DNA from: Phoenix dactylifera
Taxonomy: Eukaryota > Streptophyta > Magnoliopsida > Arecales > Arecaceae
Direction: 5' to 3'
DNA length: 64,000 nucleotides
Assembly: GCF_009389715.1 (NCBI RefSeq)
Contig: NC_052409.1
Span: forward strand, 2,272,001-2,336,000
The position numbers and the translations under genes were made by a program. How positions within the stretch are numbered: the first letter of the stretch is position 1; each line of letters opens with the position of its first letter. Shown here one piece after another: positions 45,801-57,800 of the stretch. The notes beneath the pieces were generated by a model. The model made no database searches. It was not told where the DNA came from and saw only the letters and a list, made by a program, of their open reading frames with translations.

Positions 45801-48800
45801 TCCAGAAATCAATTGTGATATTATCAATATTTCCAATTGACTCACGCCTCTTATATCTTTATCCAACTGCATCATTTTCATATTTTAATCAAAAGATTAT
45901 GCTTAATGAAGATCTTTATCGTTGGTTAAAAATATTAGAGTTTTGATGATGCTATGCACTCACAACAGAAAAGTATACCTACCAAAAACCTGAATAGAAA
46001 GTATAAAAGATAACCAAAGTCAGAATATAGAGGTTCTGACCTTAATGAAAATACAATTAGCAGCCCAGGCAGGATAATGTCACCAAAACCAATAATGCTG
46101 TAACCCCCCCATGGATCAAACATGCGTGGGATCTTAAGTAACATGGGTACACCATCATCACCAGTCCTATCACCACGTGCAACCTACGAAATAGAGCATG
46201 TGCAGTATGTTACCCTTCAAGTTGTTGTCACTATCCAACAAATATAAGGCCTCTTAATAATAATACTTACCACAATCATCACACTCTCATGAAACCACCT
46301 CTTTGAAGCAAAAACCCAAAAGATGTCATACAGGAACGCACAGCTGAGAAGCACAGTACCCACCTGATGCATCCAAGAAGTTAAAAATGTGAATGTAATT
46401 CTTGGAGCATTGGGACACGAAAATCTTACCTTAAGATTGGGTATTCGAACGATTTGGAGAACTGTAATAATCAAAGCAATACCCTGATTGAAAAGGCATG
46501 AAACAAGAAGAAAAAAATTAATGGTTAGCAAAACAAATTATAATAGGTAAAACTTAATCTATAGAAAAACCAGGATACAAGAATTGCATGTGCGGTTGAC
46601 AATACCAAGACCAACAGAAAGAATGGAGTAATATCCACTCCAGCATGCTAGTTTATTTATGATGTTAACTGAATCATACTCCAGCTTTTTCTAATTTTGT
46701 CAAAGCAAAAGGGTGAAACAGATAAGCCAACATTTAGCTCAACTGAATCACGCAGAATAATCCATAATGCTCAAATTGTCTGATAGAAAGAAGTGATTTA
46801 TAAGGCAGATAACAATGTCTTGCTTTAAGGAGAACATGATGCTAACTCAAGGCTCTTCAAAGGATACAATAATTGCTTAATTGAAACTACTTCTTTTACA
46901 ATGAGGGATTTATTGCGGTCATTATCGGACATGGGTATCTCAACCGGGTTCTGAATTTTCAGACAGTGTTCCCAATTTCAAGGGGGCTCACATGGATAAG
47001 TCATCATTTTATTGCTAACAAGTATCCAGTACGTTGCAGATTTTAAGATTTGACACTTATAGATTATTATTCACAAGCCACATAAGTTGTCACTTCACAA
47101 TTGATAGCATTTATCTTAACTGTGCAATTGAAGACTGTTGTGACACCTCATCTTGTTTTAGTGGAAAGATAACTCTTACATTTCCTGGCATAGTACACAA
47201 ACATTAGTTTGCTTGTTTGCATTTTAGATGCATTTCCCTAAACACCACATTCCAATTGTTTTTTAGAAAAAGGTTGTGTTTTTGCACATGGATACCACAT
47301 CCATCATATCCAATTTAAACATCACTTAAAATTGTCTTGGGGTGTCAAGACAAACTAATTTCTTATGTCTTACCAATAATAATTGGGAGAACTAAAGTAT
47401 AGGCGCACGATAATTTTTGATTGAAAAAGTAAGATGTAATATATTCCAAGTTGAAGTGGACAATGATTTTTGATCAAGAAAGTAATACATAACTCCATGC
47501 TGCTTATCGAACCAAATTTTCAAAGATTTTTACTCAATTTAGTGGACTAAAATAACTCAAATATTGTCATTTACGTGCATAATTTTGGGGCTGAAAATTA
47601 GTTTCAAGTTTTCCTCTGCAAAAGTGATAGAGGACAATAGGTAGCATCTTCGCAACGCAGTTCAAGCACAATTTAGTTACAGCCCAAAAATATTTGTGCA
47701 AATTCTAAAAGGACATACCTAAAACATATGACGATTCTTGAATAGTATATAAAACAAAGAATATTATTTTTTCAGGACATATCCAGAACAAATGATGCTT
47801 CTTGAATAGTAGATAAAACATAAGAATATTATTTTTCTTACCAGGATATCTTGGCCAATCCAGGCATAGGACAAGGAGTGATAAACAGCCCATACAACAG
47901 CAAAAGCAATGCAGAATGGTGAGACTGCCAGTGTAAGGTATGAAACAGCTCCAAAGAAGGGAACTTTAATGAAAGATTCCCCAGCACGTTTAAACCATCT
48001 GCCAAAATTCATACATCAATAATTAGTAACAATCCAAAAGTATTATGCACCCTCAAGCTTTGTCAGATCAACTTTTTTCGGAGAGGAATGCATATAACAA
48101 GGAGGAAATTCATACACAATATAAATTGGAACATATTGAACTAACAGTTGTAATGATCTATTCAGTTTTCAGCATGGATTGTCCATGAAAAGCAGCAAAC
48201 AAGAAGCAAGCTCCAAAAAATAGAACCAGAGTTAAAGGGGTAACAGATATTTAGTGGTAGTTTAAACTATCGCCGAACTCAACAGAACAACCAGGGATCA
48301 TGAAGTGAAAATATCAGAGCATAGAAGAAGGCCCTGGCTGCCCAAGAGTTTGCCTCCCAAGTTGGAATAAGCGGCAGGAAGCAAGTAAACATAACTAACA
48401 TCCATTGTTGCAAAGGCTCAAAATCAAGCTGAAAAGTCATGGATTACAAAAATCACCAAGCAGGGTAGAAGAGCAGGGATGCACTAATTGAACACATGGA
48501 AATTAGTAGAAGAGCACAGAAGCAGTGATAGAAGACATGGAAATTAGCAGGACATGGATAACAGTATCGATGCTAATCCATAATGCATATGACCAAGATG
48601 AACATTATTTGAGAGCCTCCAAATTTTAGCAGAAATAACATACTCAAATAAATGGACAAAGGAAGCTTTTGCTGGGTTGTGTATTATCATAGTTATCAGT
48701 GTGTTATCATTGTTATTAGCATCTGAACCCAGTTCACCTTCATGTTAAGCAATATATCTTGAACTAGAGGTCAAAGATGGGATCAAACATTTAGCCAATG

Positions 48801-51800
48801 CTCCCATACATCTTAAAAAAGTCTTTTATGTTTGTCAAAATGTACATCTCATAAATGTGGAATATTTTTTATTTTTAACTTGAAAAGGAAGCAGGCACAG
48901 GAGTGAATAATCAGAGATTCAAAACTATGAATTCGAACACCAACAAAGCATCTAAATATGAACATTCAAAAAAACAATGGGAAAAAGTTGACATTGTATA
49001 TCTTATTTATATCCCCTGACTGCACATAAAATTAAAAGAAGGGCTTCATTCAACAGATGACTGCAACTGTTTATCAAAGCAGGTGCAGATGTGGGTGAGG
49101 GGGATTTAGAGTTACTACCACTCACAGATTGTTGGATCAACAAGTTTGTAACTGATGCAATAACGATCGGATCTTACATGATGGTCTCAAACAGTGCGAA
49201 CAATTATCTAGTTACTTCCATTTTCTAAATTAAATAATGCAATCAATAATATGCATAACAGTGGAAAAATGAAACACTCGCCATACCGTGATAACAAAGC
49301 TACCAAGCATGTTTGTAGGCCCTGAAGGACAAGAAGAATGCACAATTAATAAAATTACTGAAAGAATAACTGTAGTATGAGTAGTCTAAACATTTGCTGA
49401 ATTATTCAATAGTTAAGCATCAAAGAAACGCATCGCTGCAAAATCTTTTATACCACAAGCTATGGTTTATTTAAGTATCACTTAATAGACTTTTTCCATG
49501 AAAAAAGTAATAAATTCTTGTAGAAGCAAAATGGTTCCAAAGATGAGATTTATGCAAAGACTTTGAGCCTCAGCAACCCAATAGAATTTTAAGAACATGT
49601 GACTTAGACTTGTATTTTAAGAATATAGCAATAGAAACAATAATACACCAAACTGACATCATTTGACCAAGTTTTATGCGATCATTAAAACAAGTAAACA
49701 AATTTTACATATATATACATAAAGATGTATATATTGATTTAAAGAAAAATTATCAATATCATGCAACTAAGGAGTAATCTTACCACCATCAGAAGTCATA
49801 ATAATATGGAAACATTGTCCATGCTAAGAAAAAGATAAAGACACAAGATTTTAGACATCAGCTTTTTTACTTCCACTTTAAGAATATATATTGCTAAAAC
49901 TATTGCTTGCTAATTCGTCTAGCAAACCATATCAGCAAAATAGCTTATATCAAGTTCTTAACCGCTAGTAGAATGACATGCTTCAGCACCACTGTAACAT
50001 GAGCATGTAACAAGACTTCCTAAGCTTCTCCTTGGTCAAAATCATAGCTCATCGCAACACTTGTAGATCTGTTGATACAATTTATAATTCACATATAATT
50101 TGAAATTAAGTAGTGCAATGTCAAGTGCAGTCATCATGAGAAATAAAGGTTAAAACTAATGAATTTGCACCTCTACTCCACCAATGCAAAATAGAACCAC
50201 CAAAAGCTCCACAAACCAGTGGGACATAAATTTGTAAAGTAGGATCAAGAAGCATGATGCAAGCACAACAAACAAAACAGCTGATGTTGTGTTTATGTCC
50301 ACCACACCACCGGCGCCTGTGGTTTCCATGTTGAGTATCTCATCCGGGGCATCCTATGAGCATCAATCCATGTGTCAGTTACAATAAAAAAGTTTGGTAA
50401 TATTCCAATACTGCAAAGACGATGAAATCCCTTTTGTGCAAACTGATAATAAGGACCTTTAGTAACTTTTCATATTCAATGGATGCTTCTCTAGCACTCC
50501 ATGCTGACCAATAAGATGCACATAAGATGGTACCAACTGCCATAAGCCATAGAAACACCTCTGCAGTATCAACAAGAGGACGATCTGGAGAGTACAACTG
50601 CACCGCAACTGAAGTTGCGAACTATTAGAAAATTATTAAAATGAGCAATCAAATCATCTTATTCACCATTAAATAAACCATGAGACAAGCCTAAGCACAG
50701 AATGACATTTTGGCTAGAAGAGAAGGGGATAAGCAGGCAGGTGGGCAGGCTTGCGGCCATGCATGCAGGCATGTGTGTGTGCCTGCGTTCGCGTGCTCGC
50801 ATGTGTCTGTGTGTGTGAGAGAGAGAGAGGGAGAGGTCCTTCTTGTGGATTGAGTTAGGAGGTTAGTGGATGGATGCAGGTCTAAGAAATGCTATTGGTA
50901 TGATTCTCCAGTTCTAAACTCCCCCTTTCTGTCTCAATAAGTCAGACAAAAAGGCAGCCCATCTACAAAGGAAGAAGAAACAGAGGGAGGCATCACTTGG
51001 GGAGATATCATGTCAGGTCTTGGGACCTCACCCATCCAAGAACCGAGTCGAGTCTAGGTCCAGGGAGATGAGATTTCAAAAGACCCATCAGTTTACAGGT
51101 TAGGTCTGGTATGTTGAGGATTAAGACTCATAATGTACCCACCATTTATTGGGTTTGGTCTGGAAAGACCAAATTCCTTCATGCCCTCAAACAATTAAGT
51201 ATAACATATCTTCAAAACAAATTAATAAACATTATATGAATTGCGAACAAAATAAAGCTAAGCTTTACAAATATATTACAGTTATTGTTGTACATTTTGA
51301 GTAAACCATCAGGTCCTGGTTAGGCTCACAAAAGTCAGTCAAGTAACCTAATGTATGATATGATCAAGTGGGGTCGGTCCACGTCAAGTACACCTACAGT
51401 AAACTAGTGTGGGACCTAAAAATTTTACGGGTCTACCTTTTGTACCCATGCCCAATCCATAGGTCATGGGGTCCGCATAGAATCTAGGTCATGTCCATAT
51501 CTGCATGTAAGTGTGATAGAGAAGCATTTTAAAGTCAAATTTCAACCCCCCTTGCCTAGGAAGAAGAATCTAGAGCAAACAGAAACATTTTGTTAATTTC
51601 TTTTGGAATAAAACTAATGAATTTTCCGAAAACCTGATTTGCACACGAGGTAGATCTTGGATTCACTAAATTTCATGTTGTGCATAGTAGATTTGTCGCA
51701 ATGACATCATTTTGTAAGATAGATAAAAAATTAAATTACAAATTAAAAGTTCTACAGTAAAGGAACTTTAATGAAACTTTAATGCTCAAAGCTAAGGTGG

Positions 51801-54800
51801 CAAAAGGAGATATCGTGATTCATTCTTATCATCAAAATCCAATATAGCATTAGAACGCCATTGTAAGTACAAAATAACAGGAGCACAGAAAGACTATGTA
51901 CATATGGAGTTAAACACTTCAAGCATATTCGAAAACATATGTTTGCTTGCATAGGGTAAGCTAGAATTCAATTAGACTTAAGCCAATTAAATATGACTAT
52001 GTAGTTACCATTTGCGGTTAACAAAAACCTTTGACTAGGACACAAATCTAAAGCATGTTCAAAAGCCAAGGTTCTAGCATGACTGATACATTATTCATCC
52101 ATTGTGTGTCTTAAAGCAACCACTAGTTGAAGGAAAGACCAAAGATCAAAAAGTTGACACACTAGTGTAAAGGCACTGCTTCGTAGAATGCAAAGATATA
52201 AACCATCAACACTTATTCATCAATTGTTGCATCCTATTATAAATCTGTTATCTTATTGTCACTCATTACTATGGGTTAAATAATCAATCAACAAAAACTT
52301 TATATTGTTAATCCCTTTCTCAAAATTTCCTTCCAAGATTTTTATCTCGCATGCCCTTCTTCTTCCCAATCTCCTAGGCTCCAAACCTTACTAGGTTGTC
52401 ATCATGTCATCTCAACCAAATCTGAATCCCAAATCCATATCCCTTTGCTCCACATTGTTTCTACCTAGCGTACTCATTTTTAACTGCATAATTACCACTC
52501 TCTCACCTCAACACTTTCTTCCTGCTCTAACATGCATCATCTTTGTGTTGCTTAGCATTCTGATCTGTCAATGCAGATAGCCATACACATCCACCAATGT
52601 ACATACATCTTTGTGTGTGTGTGTATATATCTACACAGTTTTTCCATTCTTTCTCTTTTTTTCAGGTTTCTTTTTGTTTTTGCTTTTGTTTTTGTTTTTT
52701 TTTTTTTTTTTTTTGGGGGGGGGGGGGGGGAGTGGTTATCTTGTACAGAGTTTTCAGTTTTGCAGTTTTGGCAGTTCTGATAGCTTCACTCCAAGTTTTG
52801 GCGCTGTGGGCAACAAAATTAAGAAAAATCAGGAAAAATATTTTGCATCATTTCATTAATATTATGAGTAATTTAGAATCATAATTTGCGTAAATTGGGT
52901 AGGTTCAGGTAGAACCTAAACTGTTTTAAAGCTTAATATATTAAATATACTATACTTTTACTAATTTAAAGTTATCCTTCATTTTTCCCTAATTTTTATA
53001 ATTCCCCCCACTTTTCTCTATTTTTTATAATTTCCCATATTTGCTCTATTTTTTAAATTTAACTAAACCTTTTTCCTCTAAGCATATGTCATTTTATTTC
53101 ATTTTAAAAACTCAACTAAGTAGATAAAAATGAGCATATTTTATTATATTCCACATTGACAGTCCATGTAAGAAAGAAAAGATCCATCTAAATGAAAACC
53201 AGTTTGAATTCATTATTCCATTATAATATATCATTTTATTCGAACAGAAAATACTAAAGACCCATAAGAACCTATAATACTTTCTAACATGGTCGGCAAA
53301 ACCGTCCCAAACCGTCCGGTTCGAGGCGTCCCGAGCCGTACCGGTGATGGACCGAGACGGTTTCGGCAACGAAACCGAAGACGGAGGAGAAGAAAGAGAA
53401 GAAAAAAGAGAAAAAGAGAGAGAGAACGGGGCAAAGAGGGAGAGGGAGGCCAGCCGGAGCCGGCCGGCGGAAGCTGGGAGCCTCCGCACGGAGGAGGCAG
53501 AGGCCAGGGATTCGTGGAGGCGAGGTCCGCCTCTGGTCCCCTGTTTCGTAGAGGCCCATAGGGGGGTCCTTTTATTTTTGAGAATTTTAAGTGAAAGTCA
53601 GCAAACCCATTGCCAACTACTATAAACCATTGAGAATTTTGCAATGGGTTTGCCGACTTTAACTTAAAATTCTCAAAAATAAAAAAGGCCCCTCCAAGCC
53701 CCTGTTTCGAATGAAATAGGGGATCGGAGGCAATGCCCTGCCTTCGCGAATCCCCAGCCTCCCTCTCCTCTGCCTCTACTGTGTCGATACAGGGCCGGCA
53801 CGGCTCGAGGCCGTACCGACCCATGCCGCCGGGCAACCGGTCTGGGGCCAATACCGGCACAGCGGACATTGCTTTCTAACTAGTAAAGATACACACCAAG
53901 ATTACATCTTGCCCACTATAATAACAAAATTTAGCCAAAAATAACATAAATCCTATCATTGGAACCTTAGATTAATGTGATATTGAATAATATTATCAGA
54001 TTCTAGAAAACATTAGAAAGTATTGTGAATTATACATGTTAAACAGCAAAATGGTCAACAATTATTACTTTCAGTTAGTTTCTGCCGAAACTGATGAAAC
54101 TGACCAAAACCAAAAATTTCAGTCAGTTTTTAACCAGTCTTTAGCCAAAATGGACTGACTGGTTTCAGCCGAAACTTCAAACCTTGCTCTTTAACTTCTT
54201 TATTGCCTGCACTGTAGTCCATACCACACTGGCAGTCATGTTACTGTTTTGGACAATCCCTCCCCAGTAACCAGCATGAAAGAAATTCACGGAAGCACAT
54301 GTAGTTCATCCACCCAACTTTTTTTCCCAAAAGATGTTTTTACCTAAATCTTGGAGAGCATAAACCATATCTAATAAAATGATTCCTGGAAACCTCTAGC
54401 CAAGACCTGATTAGAACCTACTATATATATTCTTTCAAGATAGGTGTGGGCAGGTGGAGAAGAGGGCAGGAAAAAGGTTAAGAGCCAACTGCAGAGATGA
54501 CAGCAGGGTTAGAATGTATGTATAATGTTACAGTGAATTTTGTAAAGTTGCTTATATAATTTAAAAAGCAAGAGTTCTACAACTGTATAGCAAAAGACCA
54601 AGAAAAAATCTGGAACTGATTCAAATGATGCTAATCCTCATCAATTCTAGTAACGTTAAATAGCTTGTTTGTGAACAGTAGGCTCAGAAGGAGGCAACAT
54701 CAGAGTGTTCCAAAATGTGCTTAGCACATAAGGACGGTTGTGAAGAACTTCATTTCACCAAGCGCTCCACAATTGCAAGTAACATATGGACTTCTTTACC

Positions 54801-57800
54801 ATTATAGTCAACTTCACGCACCGGCAAGTATAAGAGATCCAAGAACTTGGCTCCCACAGTCTAACCTCAAATCAGATACTGACAACTGCTGGGGTGTCCA
54901 GCTATCAATGTCTCCAACTCACTTTGATCTGAGAACCTAAGAGGCAGCAATTTTCACTCAGATATTCCCTTCGCATCAACCACCAATTTGCACAATGACA
55001 TGTTTACAACAAAGCAATGAATGCTGTCCTTTATTCAGTGTTTCTTATGTTTAAGAACTCTTCAAGGATATAGGAACTCAGCTAGAATGTTGTTGCTTTG
55101 ATTTATTGAGGACAAGGTACGTCGTCCCGATACCAGGCCCTGTATTGGTGTCACCGTGTCGGTACGTCCAGTACGGAGGCCAGTTCAATGTACCGAGTGT
55201 CAGCACGCCCACCGCACCGTATACCGCTACCAAACCGGTATGGTACATCCCATGCCGCCTAGTTCAGTACGGTATGTCATACCATAGTTGAAGACCACTT
55301 CCCTCACCTAAATTTGGGGGTGAACCAACACAGGAATGGCTTTTGCTCCTATATGGATGCATAGAAGAAGCAAATGCTTCCATCATTCACTCTTCATGAC
55401 TTGTGATGTCTTAAATATATCAAGCCCATTATTTGCATATAGAGATCTTAAGTTATGCATTTAAAGTAACTCCGATATGAACCCCGTTCCTACTAATCAC
55501 AAAGTTATACGAAATCCTTTAAATGGAGAATGAGGTCAAGTCAGCAAATCCATATAAACAGGGAATGTGAAGGGAGTAAAACGTCCAATTTTACTTTATC
55601 ATAGTACATGTAACAAGAGAATCTTGCACTCTAGTATAATTATATTACAAAGTTCATAGTTGTAAAATAAAATATGCACTTTAAATACTATGAATGACAT
55701 AGAAAACTCACCTGAGGCACCACTTGTGATGCTGTTCTCTAAGCTTGCACCTGCATCCTGTGGCAGCATAACTGCTGATATGCTTATATTCAACTCTGTT
55801 TCATTGGGATCACAGACCATCTTGTATAATTCTGTTGGATAGAAACAGTTTAAAATAAAAAATAGTGGCAAAGTGAAGCAGAAAAACAACTCAAAGAATC
55901 AACATCCTACATGGGAAGATCAGAAATTGGGCCTCTATTAAGCAAGCTGGTTGAACTACACTCACTACACAGAGACAAAGAATAAGAGGTTTATTAAATC
56001 CATGGAATACGTCGACAAGTTATTAGAAACAAAGAAAGAAGATGCTTAATTAGCTGAATTTGAATGACATATAAATGCAGAATTTGGGAAGTCTAGGATA
56101 GCAATAACTTCAAGCAGAACAACTAAGGCATATGAGATAAAACAATCTTCGATAAAATGAGACGAGGTTGTAAGGTCACATGCAGTTAAAGAAGCAGAAA
56201 GCAAAACTTGTAATTGGAACCATGCAGTTCATAACCATCAGAAAGGATTAGCTAATCAATATTTTGACAGAATGGAGATTTCATATAGACAACCACATAG
56301 AAAATTATCCATATTTCAGAAAGGGGCAGCATGGAGACATCTATGGACGCCCTGATGAAAAAACCATTATATAGTGAGAAAGATGAATCCTTCAAGAAAG
56401 TCCCAATTACCTTGTTCTCATGGAAGTTCTTTTTTTTGTTAACTTTTAAAAGATGTGTTCTGAAAGATGGGGAAAATAATGAAAATATTCGATCAGTTTG
56501 ACAAAAAGGTTACATAGATCAAGACTTCATTAAAATATAAATTTCAAGATTGAAATTTCAAAACAAGGAAAGAAAATAATGGGATTATCTAATAAGGTTT
56601 ATGATGGAATGCTAAGAAAGAAGACAAGTTAACTGGATACAAAGCTGGAGCCAGTTGCCTGAGAAAGATGACATTAAAGTGTGTGTACATACTCTAATTT
56701 TGTAAAAAGAAATGATGGTCAGCCACTACAATCAATTAAAAAATGATGACATAAATCTACTGACATGTGATGAGTTTTTATCATATTTGCTAAAACGTTC
56801 AGCAAACATAAGGGATCAAAAGGAAGATGGAAAATGAGAAGAATACATCTATTAAAGCTCAATGAAAAGACAGTAAAAATGCAAGACCAAGACAGACAAA
56901 GAAGGGAATGAAAATAATTAATAGGACTATGACAGAAATCAAGGAATCATGACTGCTCGTGAGAAAAGGGTGACATAAGAAAGGATTTTGGGATTTAAGT
57001 CCTCTTGAAAGAAATGGGATACTGAATGTAGGATTGAAAGGGAATGGTAAAGAAAAAGAATGGCAGGAATCTAGTTGAAGATAATGCTTTAATCTGGCCA
57101 TTCAAGAACTCCAATCCCATTTGAATTGTTGAGTAAAAGAGCAAAACATCACAAAAGAGAGAGAGATAACGGGTTTTGGATCAATATAACTTATTATCTT
57201 TGTAATTGACCATGTGAATAACACAATAAGTTAATGGCAAAATTTGCCTGATTACTGTAGAGAACCATTTTTCCTTCAGCGTATGCCATATTATGTTAAA
57301 AAGAACAAAAATTAGTGGACAGAATTTACAGCTGAAACATTTGAAAATACAAGACCAAGACAGACAAAGAAGGGAATGAAAATAATTAATAGGACTATGA
57401 CAGAAATCAAGGAATCATGATTGCTCGTGAGAAAGGGATGAAATAAGAAGGGATTTTGGGATTGAAGTCCTCTTGAAAGAAAAGGGATACTGAATCTAGG
57501 ATTAAAATGGGAAACATTTGAATCCCAACTTTTAGTACATACATTTATACATGTATGCTGGTATGCCTGTATGCATAGAATTTATAGTTGAAACATTTGA
57601 ATCCCAACTATTTAATATGTACATATATACTTATGTGCAAGCATGCATGTATGCCTGTATACATGTAAGCCTGTATGCATGCCTGCCTGTATGAACATAT
57701 GCATGCCTGCCTGCATGCGTCCATGTAGGTAGATAGGTATATAGGTGGTTCAGTAACCAACTCTTACTCTAATATTGTTGGCCTAGCAGGTTTAAATTTC

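Noticed and set aside
52597-52884. Overlapping plus-strand frames across the poly-T/poly-G run
   Set aside because: They are produced by Phe and Gly runs in low-complexity intron sequence.
57548-57730. Regular short repeats that could suggest a CRISPR array
   Set aside because: The unit is four bases, spacers are absent and the genome is a plant. It is a microsatellite-like tract.
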